A DNA stretch of 64,000 nt from SIRX01 sp965213905 (GTDB taxonomy: Bacteria; Actinomycetota; Rubrobacteria; Rubrobacterales; Rubrobacteraceae): assembly GCA_965213905.1 (NCBI GenBank), contig OZ243922.1, positions 806,001 through 870,000 on the forward strand, written 5' to 3'. Both the position numbers and the translations under genes were made by a program. Positions 35,028 to 43,607 of this stretch are shown piece by piece; positions within the stretch are counted from its first letter, which is position 1; each line of letters opens with the position of its first letter. The notes below the pieces were generated by a model that was not told the DNA's origin, searched no databases, and saw nothing but the letters and a program-made list of their open reading frames with translations.

Positions 35028-36302
35028 TCACCCGTGAGAACCCCGCGCTACCAGGTAGGAGACGACCTGGGCCCCGGCGGCGAAAAAGGTGCCGAGGGCT
35101 AGGGAATAGACGGCCCCGTCCACGACGGGCCCCGTCCGCAGAAGCACCAGGCAGAGGGCCGCGGCCGACAGGCCCACAAACCACCCGAGCGCGGCGAGTC
35201 GCCCGCGCCCGAGCGCAAAGAGCGCCTGGTTGAGCGTTTCGGAGAGCAGGTAGAAGGCGGCCAGGGCCGCCAGCGCCGCCAGCAAGCCCCGCTCCACGTC
35301 GAACTCGAAACTGAAGACCACCCTCAATGCCCACTCCCCCAGAAACCAGGCGCCACCCACCATCGAGACCCCGACAGCGCCCACGAGCGCCGTCGCCCGC
35401 AACACGAAGCGATCAAACCCCCGGGCGCCCTCGGTTGCGAGGGTACGGCTGGCGTGCGGCAAGAGGCTGGCGACCGCGGGGCTCAGGACGTACTGGGGCG
35501 TGCGGGCCAGGATCAGGGCCGAGCCGAGCAGTGCGATCTCCTCGCTCGTGCCGCCGAGCAGGCGGACCAGAACAGGCCCGCCGTTCATCAGGACCTGGGC
35601 AAAAGCCACGCAGGCGAGCACCGGCCCAGCGAACTGAAAGGCCCCGGCGGCGGAGAAAGGTGCTCCCACGCCATCCTGGCCCGCAGGCTTGGCGGGCGTA
35701 GGCCGAATAACCAACACCGCCACCAGCGGCGCGACGGCCACGGCAAAGGCCGGCCCGGCCATACCCGTCCCGAGTGAGAGGAGCACGACGGCGATCAGCA
35801 TCCGGCTCGACGACTCGACGACGTGGAGGACGCCCAGGCGCGCGAACTGCCGATTGCCGCCAAAAATACCCCTCCTGAAATACTCCGGCGCGTAGGCGGC
35901 GACGGCGACTACGAAAGCCGCCGTAAGCAAAACATCGCCCTCGAAGACCGCACCCGCCAAAAGGGGGCTCGCGAGCAAAGATATGATTACGAAGATCCCG
36001 AGCAGCAAGAAGGTTAGCCTCTTTACCGAGGAGACCACCGGGCCGGCGTTTTCGCCCCGGGCCTCTCGCTCTGCGATGTAGCGTCCGAGCGTTTGGGAGA
36101 TCCCAACCCAGAGCACCTGGGTAACCGCGAAGACCGAGGTCCACAGCACCACGAAGTCGCCGAACCGCGCCTCTCCCAGGTTTCGGCCCGTGTAGCCGTG
36201 AAAAACGAACGTCAGCAGCCCGGAGGTGGCGAAGGCCGCCGCGACGTAGAGCGTGCCCCGCGCCGCCCCCTGCTGTCCCCTTAAACCGGGGAGCTTGAAC
36301 AT
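35028..36302 (-). CDS. Polysaccharide flippase (MATE/Wzx-like)
   Basis: 424 residues with about twelve membrane segments. N-terminal block AAFATSGLLTFVFHGYTGRNLGEARFGDFV is typical of Wzx/RfbX-type exporters that flip lipid-linked oligosaccharides across the membrane. A conserved Arg/Gly loop (AEYFRRGIFGGNRQFARLG, middle) also fits the family. It is 66 bp upstream of the sulfatase-like gene on the same strand. ATG start; upstream lies a repeat-rich gap. Confidence 0.8.
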   Translation of the reverse strand: MFKLPGLRGQQGAARGTLYVAAAFATSGLLTFVFHGYTGRNLGEARFGDFVVLWTSVFAVTQVLWVGISQTLGRYIAEREARGENAGPVVSSVKRLTFLLLGIFVIISLLASPLLAGAVFEGDVLLTAAFVVAVAAYAPEYFRRGIFGGNRQFARLGVLHVVESSSRMLIAVVLLSLGTGMAGPAFAVAVAPLVAVLVIRPTPAKPAGQDGVGAPFSAAGAFQFAGPVLACVAFAQVLMNGGPVLVRLLGGTSEEIALLGSALILARTPQYVLSPAVASLLPHASRTLATEGARGFDRFVLRATALVGAVGVSMVGGAWFLGEWALRVVFSFEFDVERGLLAALAALAAFYLLSETLNQALFALGRGRLAALGWFVGLSAAALCLVLLRTGPVVDGAVYSLALGTFFAAGAQVVSYLVARGSHG

Positions 36303-36327
36303 ACCACCGGCCTTTACTTTAGAGGCC

Positions 36328-36357
36328 GGCGACGGAACCGGCGACGGAACCGGCGAC
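36328..36357. repeat. 12-bp tandem repeat, 2.5 copies
   Basis: GGCGACGGAACC is repeated at 36328-36339 and 36340-36351 with a half copy after. It lies in the intergenic gap next to the flippase start. Confidence 0.85.
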
Positions 36358-36370
36358 TACCGGGGGAAAA

Positions 36371-36430
36371 GCCGTAGCCGCGATAGCCGTAGCCGCGATA
36401 GCCGTAGCCGCGATAGCCGTAGCCGCGATA
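36371..36430. repeat. 15-bp tandem repeat, four perfect copies
   Basis: GCCGTAGCCGCGATA repeats four times with no mismatch (36371-36430), ending one base before the GT2 stop codon region (36432). It lies between the GT2 gene and the flippase on the same strand. Confidence 0.95.
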
Positions 36431-36431
36431 G

Positions 36432-37481
36432 CTACCGGAGCCACGTCTCGATTATGACCCGGAAGACCCCTAAAGGGTAGGCCAGGCGCTTGGGTTTCTT
36501 GCTCTCCCCCTCCGCGCGGCGGAGCATGGTGACGGGGATCTCTTTAAAGCGCAGTTTGTTTCTCAGGGCTTGCAGGATTATCTCCGTCGCGTTAAAGCGG
36601 TCTTCGCGCAGGTCGAGCTTGTGTAGCTCCGAGACCCTTATGGCCCGGAAACCGTTGGTGCAGTCGGTGATCCAGGTTCTCGTGAGCAGCGAGATCATCT
36701 TGGAGAAAAAGACCACCCCGACGTGCCGAACACTGCCGGACTCTTCGTAGAACCCGGTAAAACGGGAGCCGAGCACAAAGTCCGCGCCGCCGTTTATGAT
36801 GGGGGCTACGAGGGGTTCTATCTCCTCGGGCTTGTACTGGCCGTCGGCGTCCAGGTTGATGACTATGTCGGATTTCTCACGCTGGGCTATCTCGAAGCCG
36901 GTCCGCAGCGCGTCGCCCTGGCCCCGGTTGACGACGTGCGCGGCCACCGGGTACCCCGCCTCGCGGGCCACCTGCTCCGTGCCGTCTTCGGAGCCGTCGT
37001 CTACGACCACGATTTTTACTTCGTGGTCCAAAACGCTTTCCGGCACCCTTTCTAACACCTCCAGCATAGACGTCGCCTCGTTGTAGGCCGGCATGATAAC
37101 CAGTATCTCGCCGGCATCCTCCGAGGTCTGTTTTCCGGGCGAGGCGTATTGCTGCATGTACTGGCGGACGGCGATGGCCGTAACGACTTCGCCGTTGCGG
37201 CGGTTCGAGACCCGTAGCTGGTTGTACAGCCAAAGGAACAGGGCGAACAGCAACAACACGGCAAACGACAGCAGGGCGAAGGCCCGGTTTTCCAGGCCGA
37301 TCAGCCACCCGAAGAGGTCCCCTATCTGGGGGAACACCGACACCACGGCGACGCCCAGCGCCAAAAGGAGCGTCAGAGACAGGTCGAGCCCGCGCCAACG
37401 GCCCCGCCGGTACCTCAAGATACCGTAACCGGCAAAGAGCAGTGCAACGATCAAACCCAACACGTTTACGTGCTCTGTCAT
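36432..37481 (-). CDS. DUF2304-fused GT2 glycosyltransferase (dolichyl-phosphate-mannose-synthase type)
   Basis: 349 residues. The first ~115 residues are three membrane helices of DUF2304 type (LGLIVALLFAGYGIL, SLTLLLALGVAVVSVF, ALLSFAVLLLFALFLWLY). A cytosolic family-2 transferase follows: ILVIMPAYNEATSM, VVVDDGSEDGT, the metal-binding NLDADGQYKPEE and the acceptor region DCTNGFRAI. It would load a sugar from a nucleotide donor onto a polyprenyl phosphate for later glycan assembly. ATG start. First gene of the minus-strand glycan run (GT2, flippase, sulfatase homologue, membrane protein). Confidence 0.88.
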   Translation of the reverse strand: MTEHVNVLGLIVALLFAGYGILRYRRGRWRGLDLSLTLLLALGVAVVSVFPQIGDLFGWLIGLENRAFALLSFAVLLLFALFLWLYNQLRVSNRRNGEVVTAIAVRQYMQQYASPGKQTSEDAGEILVIMPAYNEATSMLEVLERVPESVLDHEVKIVVVDDGSEDGTEQVAREAGYPVAAHVVNRGQGDALRTGFEIAQREKSDIVINLDADGQYKPEEIEPLVAPIINGGADFVLGSRFTGFYEESGSVRHVGVVFFSKMISLLTRTWITDCTNGFRAIRVSELHKLDLREDRFNATEIILQALRNKLRFKEIPVTMLRRAEGESKKPKRLAYPLGVFRVIIETWLR

Positions 37482-37737
37482 CAGCTAAGTTCCTCCGGGC
37501 CTACATTTTCCATAACCGCTTCTCCAGATCCCGGGGCCTTTCTAGCCTCCGAGCCTCTTGTTTTTTGTTTTCGTGTCCGAACGCCGCGCCCGTAACGGCG
37601 GAATTATACATGCCGGGTATCTATTATTTCCAATAACCCGCGGATTTTGGTTTCGGGAACGATATAGAGGGTTTTCTTGGGCTACTATTTGTACTTTGTA
37701 GTGGCCGGACGCCCGCCGCAAAACACGAAAGGCAAAA

Positions 37738-39834
37738 GTGTTCGCCGAACTAATACGGGTGCTGCCCGTTGCCATCCTGATCTGCCTCGCGCCCGGATAT
37801 TTTTGGGCGAGGTTGCTGTGCGCCGCCGGAGACTTTCCTTCGCGGCTGGCCTACTCGGCAGCGCTGTCCGTCGCGCTGGTCCCGGCCGTGGCGCTGGCGC
37901 AGATCCGGATACTGGGAACCGGCCTTTCTTTCCCCATAGCCCTGGTTTCTCCGCTGGTGGTCTTTACCGCCGGGCTCGGCGCTTACCTGGTCCTGGGTCC
38001 CCCGAAAGAGGACAAAGGTCATCTACTCGGCCGGCCGGCGCCCCCAGGAGCCCTCGTCCTGGTGATGGTCCTGCTGGCTTTCGTGGCGGCCCTCGCGGAG
38101 TTGCTCGACCTCGTACCGGGCTTTGTAGCCTGGCCGCTGGCCCTGCTGCTGATCCTGTCCGGGATAACCACACACCTGCTGACCACCCCGCACGCTACCG
38201 GCGGGGACGGAGCACCCGGTACGGTTTCACCCTCACGGGAAGCCCCGGAGGATTTGGAGGAAGCAGACAAGCCTCTGGTACGGTATGCGCTGCTTTCGGG
38301 GGTCGTGGTGCTGGTGCTGGCCCGGGGGTATCTCGGGCCGGTGTTTCAGGACTGGCCTTTTTTCCGGGGGGACGACCAGTACCAACACACGGTCATGACG
38401 GAGATGATCATCGCCGGAGGTTCGAACAGCTCGTTTATGCTTTATCCGCCCGGCATCCACCTGTTCATGGCGGAGCTGACCCACCTTAGCGGCGTGGAAC
38501 CACTGGAGATCTTCGCCACCCTGATACCCGCGTTGCTCGTGTTGCCGACCCTGGCGATCTACGCTTTGGGACGCTACCTGTGGGGTTGGCGGTACGGCTT
38601 TGCGGCCGCGGCTTTCTACGGGCTACTCAGCGGCGGTTCCTACTGGTACCTCGAACACGGCCGCTACCCAAACATCATCGCCGCCCAGTTCTTGATGGTG
38701 CTCGCCCTCGCCACGCTGTTCCGGCTGTATAACTCTCCCTCCTGGAGATCCGGGCTGCTCCTCGCGCTGCTCGGCTCCTCCGTCGTCCTCTACCACCAGG
38801 TCGGCAGCTTCTACCTGGCACTCCTGCTACTCGTTACGGGCGCGCTGTTCCTGCCCTACGCCCTGCTGCGGGAACGCCGGAGAGGGTTGTCGTTGCTGGC
38901 TTCGTTCGGGCTGCTGGGCGTGCTCTCCGTACTCTTTGCCTGGAACACCTACGATCTGCCGAGCCTCATAGAACGTTTGCTGGGCGACGGTGAGACGGGC
39001 CGGGGCAGCGAGGCCGTGGCGATGGCTTTCGGGACCAAGCCCCCGGAGTCCATCGGCAGCATCATAGAGATGACCTCGCAGCCTTTGTTGTGGCTGGGGT
39101 TGCTGGGTGCTTTCTTCTTGCTCGCGGGCCGGGAACGCCGGGCGGGCGCCCCGGACGCGCTGGCGCGGGGAGTTTTGATCTCCTGGACCGTACTGATGGC
39201 CGCCGGCAGCCTCACCTCGGCGAGCGGGTTCCCGGACCGCTTCCAGCGGGACCTGGGCGTGCCGCTGGCGCTGCTGGGTGCGCTGGCCTTCGTTACGATT
39301 CTGAGGTCGGTGGTAGTGCAGCGGCGTAAGGCCTCCGTAGTCGTGGCCGCGCTGACGGTCCTCGTCGTGGCGACCGTGGTGGACCTCCGGGCGATGAAGG
39401 AGGTCGTGCGGGCCGCCGACTCCAGCGAGCAACTCACCATGTCCCCCCAACTCGACGCCGCCGGAGAGTGGCTAAAGAGCAACAACGACGGCGGCAACAT
39501 CGTAGTCAGCCCCTACACCAACCTGCTGCCGACCCGGGGCGTGCTGGCGATGGGCGGTTACACGGGGGTTCAGTCCTACGACCTGCCCCGCATAGAACGC
39601 GCCCGGGACATACCGCCCGGCGGACCGGAACCACTGCTGGACGCGCTCTGGATGCTCGAAAACCCGGCGGGCGAAAAGACCCGGCGGCTAATAGAACGGT
39701 ACGACATCCGTTACGTCGTAAAGTCCAAGATCTACCCGGTCACCGACTGGCCCGCCTTCAAAGAGCGCGAAGACCTCTACCGCACCGTCTTCGAGAACAA
39801 CGCGGTCGTGATCTTCGAGCCGCGGCAGGTTTAG
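37738..39834 (+). CDS. Large polytopic membrane protein (GT-C/DUF6541-like), paralogue of 51685 gene
   Basis: 698 residues: about twelve membrane helices, beginning RVLPVAILICLAPGYFWARL, and a soluble C-terminal domain from about residue 575 (LDAAGEWLKSNNDGGNIVVSP to VVIFEPRQ). A conserved extracellular loop after the first helix set, DWPFFRGDDQYQHTVMTEMI, then YPPGIHLF and the acidic GRYPNIIAAQF, recurs in the paralogue at 51685. The layout resembles lipid-sugar-dependent GT-C transferases. GTG start with AAAGG upstream. Its stop overlaps the convergent GntP gene by four bases. Confidence 0.75.
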   Translation: MFAELIRVLPVAILICLAPGYFWARLLCAAGDFPSRLAYSAALSVALVPAVALAQIRILGTGLSFPIALVSPLVVFTAGLGAYLVLGPPKEDKGHLLGRPAPPGALVLVMVLLAFVAALAELLDLVPGFVAWPLALLLILSGITTHLLTTPHATGGDGAPGTVSPSREAPEDLEEADKPLVRYALLSGVVVLVLARGYLGPVFQDWPFFRGDDQYQHTVMTEMIIAGGSNSSFMLYPPGIHLFMAELTHLSGVEPLEIFATLIPALLVLPTLAIYALGRYLWGWRYGFAAAAFYGLLSGGSYWYLEHGRYPNIIAAQFLMVLALATLFRLYNSPSWRSGLLLALLGSSVVLYHQVGSFYLALLLLVTGALFLPYALLRERRRGLSLLASFGLLGVLSVLFAWNTYDLPSLIERLLGDGETGRGSEAVAMAFGTKPPESIGSIIEMTSQPLLWLGLLGAFFLLAGRERRAGAPDALARGVLISWTVLMAAGSLTSASGFPDRFQRDLGVPLALLGALAFVTILRSVVVQRRKASVVVAALTVLVVATVVDLRAMKEVVRAADSSEQLTMSPQLDAAGEWLKSNNDGGNIVVSPYTNLLPTRGVLAMGGYTGVQSYDLPRIERARDIPPGGPEPLLDALWMLENPAGEKTRRLIERYDIRYVVKSKIYPVTDWPAFKEREDLYRTVFENNAVVIFEPRQV

Positions 39835-41210
39835 AAAAGCGAGCCGAATATGGCGCTGGCGATCAGCAACTCGACAAAGGCGACCGCCCACACGAGGGTC
39901 GTCGGTACGGACCAGATCAGGATCTGCTCTTTCACCTCTTTTATCCCCAACATGCGGTTTACGACCCAGAACATGGAGTCGTTGAAGTAAGAGAACACCA
40001 TCGAGCCGAGGCACGCGGCCTGGGCGGCCAGCACCATGTTGACGTCCAGGCCGCTGACTATCGGCGCGGAGATGGAGGCTCCCGTAATCATCGCCACGGT
40101 TCCGCTGCCCTGAATAAGCCTTACCAGGCTGGCGATCACGAACGGGAGCAGTATCGCTGGCAGGCCGGTACCCGCGACTAACTCTCCCATGTACTCCCCG
40201 GCCCCGCTCTCGCGCAGCACGTTGCCCAAAGCGCCGCCCGAGCCCGTTACCACGAGGATTATCCCCGCGGACCGTAGCCCGTCTTCCATCGTATCCAGGG
40301 CGTCCCTCCGGCGCGCGTGGCCGTAGAGCCCGTAGATGGCTATGAGCAAGCCCAGCCCGACCGCGATCACCGGGTTGCCCAAAAACTGGATGTAGCCGAA
40401 AACCCCGCTCTCCAAACCCAAAGCGCCGAGGGTCGTGTTCATAAAGATGAGCACGATGGGCACCAGGATCGGGGCCAGCGAGAAGGCGAAAGAAGGCAGC
40501 TCTTGTTGGGCTTCTTCCTCGCTGGTTTCCTGGTAGGTCTGCCGTTCCTCCGGCCTGTACCAATCTCCGTCTTCGTCGGGTAGCTGGTAGATGCGCTGGC
40601 CGATCCACTTTCCGTACAGAACGCCGGTGATTACTATACCGATACCGAAGACCAGGCCCCAAATAATCATCAGGCCCACGTCAACCCCGTAGATCCCGGC
40701 TACCGCCAGCGGTCCGGGCGTCGGGGGGACGGCGTGGTGGGTTGCCGTGAGGCCGATGCCGAGCGCCACGCCCAACGCTATGACCGATTTGCCCGTCCTG
40801 CCCGATAGCGCCTTGGCGAGCGGCGTCAGGATGACAAACGCGGAGTCCACGAAAACGGGTACGGAGACTACGTAGCCGGTAAGCGCCATCGCCCACTCTT
40901 CTTTGCGGCGGCCGAGCCACCGGAGAAAGCTGTAGGCCAGTTGCTCCGAAGCCCCGGAGGCCTCGAGGATCTTGCCCAGCATCACCGCGAAGCCGATTAC
41001 CAGACCGATCACCGCGAGGGTGTCCCCGAAACCGGCGGTGATGGCCTCGGCGACGTCCGTCGGGGCCAACCCGCCGGCGAGCCCCACGATAGAAGCCGCG
41101 ATGATGAGCGCCGGAAAGGCGTGAACCTTCGTACGCACCACCAGGAAGATCAAGACGGCCACCCCGATTATCAGCCCGATCAACGCCTGCAATTCACTAC
41201 TCATGAACAT
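39831..41210 (-). CDS. GntP-family gluconate/acid-sugar:H+ symporter (copy 1)
   Basis: 459 residues with about twelve membrane segments. GntP-family marks: TKVHAFPALIIAA, a helix-loop GFGDTLAVIGLVIGFAVMLG, FVDSAFVILTPLAKAL, the loop HHAVPPTPGPLAVA and HTGSGT-equivalent GSGTVAMITGA. Members import gluconate, glycerate or other sugar acids with protons. ATG preceded by GGAG. It closes the minus-strand acid-sugar operon, 62 bp after the LarA-family gene. Substrate is predicted from the enzymes. Confidence 0.9.
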   Translation of the reverse strand: MFMSSELQALIGLIIGVAVLIFLVVRTKVHAFPALIIAASIVGLAGGLAPTDVAEAITAGFGDTLAVIGLVIGFAVMLGKILEASGASEQLAYSFLRWLGRRKEEWAMALTGYVVSVPVFVDSAFVILTPLAKALSGRTGKSVIALGVALGIGLTATHHAVPPTPGPLAVAGIYGVDVGLMIIWGLVFGIGIVITGVLYGKWIGQRIYQLPDEDGDWYRPEERQTYQETSEEEAQQELPSFAFSLAPILVPIVLIFMNTTLGALGLESGVFGYIQFLGNPVIAVGLGLLIAIYGLYGHARRRDALDTMEDGLRSAGIILVVTGSGGALGNVLRESGAGEYMGELVAGTGLPAILLPFVIASLVRLIQGSGTVAMITGASISAPIVSGLDVNMVLAAQAACLGSMVFSYFNDSMFWVVNRMLGIKEVKEQILIWSVPTTLVWAVAFVELLIASAIFGSLF

Positions 41211-41272
41211 GTCTCCCCTCTCCCAACATGGCTGTCCTCCAAACTACCCTCGCCCACCGAAGCGAAAGAGCG

Positions 41273-42589
41273 TCAAAAATTCGTGTGGTACCCGTCGTCT
41301 TGGCCCGATGCCGTGGCAGCACCCCTCTCATCCCCTTTCTCCAGGGGCGCGAAGTACCCGTCCTGATCGAACTCCATCTCCCCGGCCTCCTCGACGAGCT
41401 CCACGTTGTCGTTTTGCAACGCTTCTTCCACCAGGTTCTCGGAGAGGTAGACGTACCTAAGCTCCAGGGTGTTCGGGATGCGCACGAACTTCGTGTCTTC
41501 TGGGGGAGTTCCCCAGTTGCACCTCATGGCTACCTCCAACGCCTCTTCGTCGCTGTCGAGGACCATAGGCACCTTCGCCCGCTCCAAAAAGGTGCTGGTG
41601 ACGACGTTCTGGTTCATGGCTTCAAGGTCTATCTTCTCGAAGAGCCTTTGCGTGGTCAGGTCGGCGAGGCCCACGCCCAAAGCGTTGCCGTGGGAGGCTT
41701 CGCTCACGTTGCTCACCACAATGTAGCGGGCGCTCGGCGCTTCCGGTTCTTCTACGCCGAGGATGCGGAAGCGGCCTATGACGTTGGTGTCCATGCCGGT
41801 GCCGCTGTAGTCTTTGCCCAACTCGTCCACAAAGAGGATGTCCATGTTGGAGACGGGGAGCTTCGGCATCAGCTTTGCCGACTCTTCGAGAAGCTCTTTC
41901 TCCCGCCCGACTATTTTGCCCGGGGGGATCGCCTCTATCATCGCGGTCTCTTCGTAGGCGTTCTCGACGATCCCCACGCCGAAGACGACCTTGCCGGAGG
42001 CGAAGACTTCCTCCGCCGCCTCGACCATAAAGTCTTTTATTCCTTCCACACCGTAGGCGTGCAGGGCCAGGGCTTGGGCGTGTTTGCCGAGGCCTATGGA
42101 GACCATCTTCAGCAGGCCGCTCTCCACGTCCGAGCGGAAGTCCGTGTGGAGCTTTATGCGGCCACAGACGACCACCCCGTCCGCCTCCGAGGCGTTCTTG
42201 TCCATGTAGACCGGGACGCCCCGGTCCGTCTCACCAAGCTCGATAGTCTCCATCGAAGAGCGGATCCCCGCCCCAACGGACTCCTCCGTGACGCCGAGGC
42301 TCTCCAAAACCTCGACCTGTCCCTCGGCGGTTGCCCCACCGTGGCTGCCCATAGCCGGCACGATAAAAGGCTCGGCCCCGGCTTCTTTCAGAAGTTTCAC
42401 CAGCGAGCGCAGGATCCCGTCTATGTTCGCGATACCCCGGCTGCCGGCGGTAATAGCGACCTCCATGCCGGACTCGATGCGGGAGGTGATTTCGTCTTTC
42501 TCGAACTGCTTCCGCAGTGCTTGCTCCACGTCCTCAACCCGGGGCCGGGGGAAATCTTGCCGAACTTTTACTACTTTCGGAAACGCCAT
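41273..42589 (-). CDS. LarA-family (DUF2088) putative nickel-pincer racemase/epimerase
   Basis: 438 residues. The N-terminal half matches lactate-racemase DUF2088: VAITAGSRGIANIDGIL, PAMGSHGGATAEGQ, then GRIKLHTDFRSDVESGLLKMVSIGLGKHAQ with His, Lys and His spaced like the cofactor-bearing Lys and Ni-ligand His residues of LarA. LarA homologues racemise or epimerise 2-hydroxy acids including aldonates, using a nickel-pincer nucleotide. Here a sugar-acid C2 epimerase role is plausible, given the kinase, PdxA2 and GntP neighbours. The maturation genes larB, larC and larE are not in this window. ATG start, three bases after the pdxA2 stop. Confidence 0.75.
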   Translation of the reverse strand: MAFPKVVKVRQDFPRPRVEDVEQALRKQFEKDEITSRIESGMEVAITAGSRGIANIDGILRSLVKLLKEAGAEPFIVPAMGSHGGATAEGQVEVLESLGVTEESVGAGIRSSMETIELGETDRGVPVYMDKNASEADGVVVCGRIKLHTDFRSDVESGLLKMVSIGLGKHAQALALHAYGVEGIKDFMVEAAEEVFASGKVVFGVGIVENAYEETAMIEAIPPGKIVGREKELLEESAKLMPKLPVSNMDILFVDELGKDYSGTGMDTNVIGRFRILGVEEPEAPSARYIVVSNVSEASHGNALGVGLADLTTQRLFEKIDLEAMNQNVVTSTFLERAKVPMVLDSDEEALEVAMRCNWGTPPEDTKFVRIPNTLELRYVYLSENLVEEALQNDNVELVEEAGEMEFDQDGYFAPLEKGDERGAATASGQDDGYHTNF

Positions 42590-42592
42590 GCT

Positions 42593-43603
42593 TTAGCTCC
42601 CTTCCTCTTCTTGCGTTTGCGGGTCGGCCAGAACGCGGGCGAGGTCCAGGGCGGATTGTAGGCTGACATGGTCGGCCTTGCCGGTTCCGGCGATGTCGAA
42701 GGCGGTGCCGTGGTCCACGCTGGTACGGAAAAACGGCAGTCCAACCGTCACGTTGACCCCACTCTCGAAGCCGAGCAGCTTTATTGGGACGTGGCCCTGA
42801 TCGTGGTACTGGACGACCACCATATCGAACTCGCCCCCGCGCGCCCGCGAGAAGACGGTGTCAGCGGCCCACGGGCCGCTGGCCTCTATGCCTTCTTCCA
42901 CCGCCTGCTCGACCGCCGGTTTTATGCGCTCGGCGTCTTCGTCGCCGAACAGGCCGTTTTCCCCGGCGTGGGGGTTCAGGCCGGCGACGGCTATCTTCGG
43001 TTCCGGTACCCCGAGCTTCAAGAGGGCGTCGCGGGCCAGCCGGATCACGGTGAGTTCCCGTTCCGGCTGCACGCGCTCTATGGCTTCTGTAAGGGCGACG
43101 TGGGTGCTGACGTGGATCACGCGCAGGTCCTCGGCGACGAGCATCATGGCGTAGTCTTTCGTACCCGTGAGCTCCGCCAGTATCTCGGTGTGCCCTGGAT
43201 AGACGTAACCCCCTTTGTGCATCGCCTCTTTGTTGAGGGGCGCCGTGGAAACGGCCTCCACTTCCCCCTCCTGGGCAAGCTCCGTGGCGAGCTGGACGTA
43301 CTCGAAGGCGGCGGCCCCGGCCCGCCCGTCGAGCTTCCCGAAGGGTAAGTCTTCCGGGAGTTCGCCAACAGGGATCAGGTCTAATACACCCGGCTCGAAC
43401 CGGCCCTCTTCGGGACTCGTTATGGTGTTCACTTCGAGCTTCGCGCCTAGCAGGTCTACGGCGCGCCCCATGATAGCCACGTCCCCGATAACTACCGCCC
43501 GGTTTCTTTCGGTAAAGTCCGGCTCGGCGAAGGTCTTTGCTATGATCTCCGGTCCTACGCCGGCCGGGTCTCCCATGGTTACGGCTATGAGCGGTGGGGC
43601 CAT
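42593..43603 (-). CDS. pdxA2: 4-phospho-tetronate dehydrogenase PdxA2-like (decarboxylating)
   Basis: 336 residues of the PdxA family: MGDPAGVGPEI at the N-terminus, HTEILAELTG (metal His), GLNPHAGENGLFG and VVQYHDQGHVPIKLLGF (metal His). Alongside a DUF1537 kinase such proteins are PdxA2, oxidising and decarboxylating 4-phospho-D-threonate or -erythronate to dihydroxyacetone phosphate, not vitamin B6 enzymes. ATG start, four bases after the kinase stop, so translation is coupled. Confidence 0.9.
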   Translation of the reverse strand: MAPPLIAVTMGDPAGVGPEIIAKTFAEPDFTERNRAVVIGDVAIMGRAVDLLGAKLEVNTITSPEEGRFEPGVLDLIPVGELPEDLPFGKLDGRAGAAAFEYVQLATELAQEGEVEAVSTAPLNKEAMHKGGYVYPGHTEILAELTGTKDYAMMLVAEDLRVIHVSTHVALTEAIERVQPERELTVIRLARDALLKLGVPEPKIAVAGLNPHAGENGLFGDEDAERIKPAVEQAVEEGIEASGPWAADTVFSRARGGEFDMVVVQYHDQGHVPIKLLGFESGVNVTVGLPFFRTSVDHGTAFDIAGTGKADHVSLQSALDLARVLADPQTQEEEGS

Positions 43604-43607
43604 ACTT

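Noticed and set aside
36371..36430. CRISPR array
   Set aside because: The 15-bp copies are directly adjacent with no spacers.
41228..42661. 477-residue open frame antisense to the LarA-family gene
   Set aside because: It has no family motifs and fits the usual antisense shadow of GC-rich codon bias.
42593..43603. Vitamin B6 pdxA
   Set aside because: It overlaps in context with a DUF1537 kinase, the hallmark of PdxA2 in tetronate catabolism.
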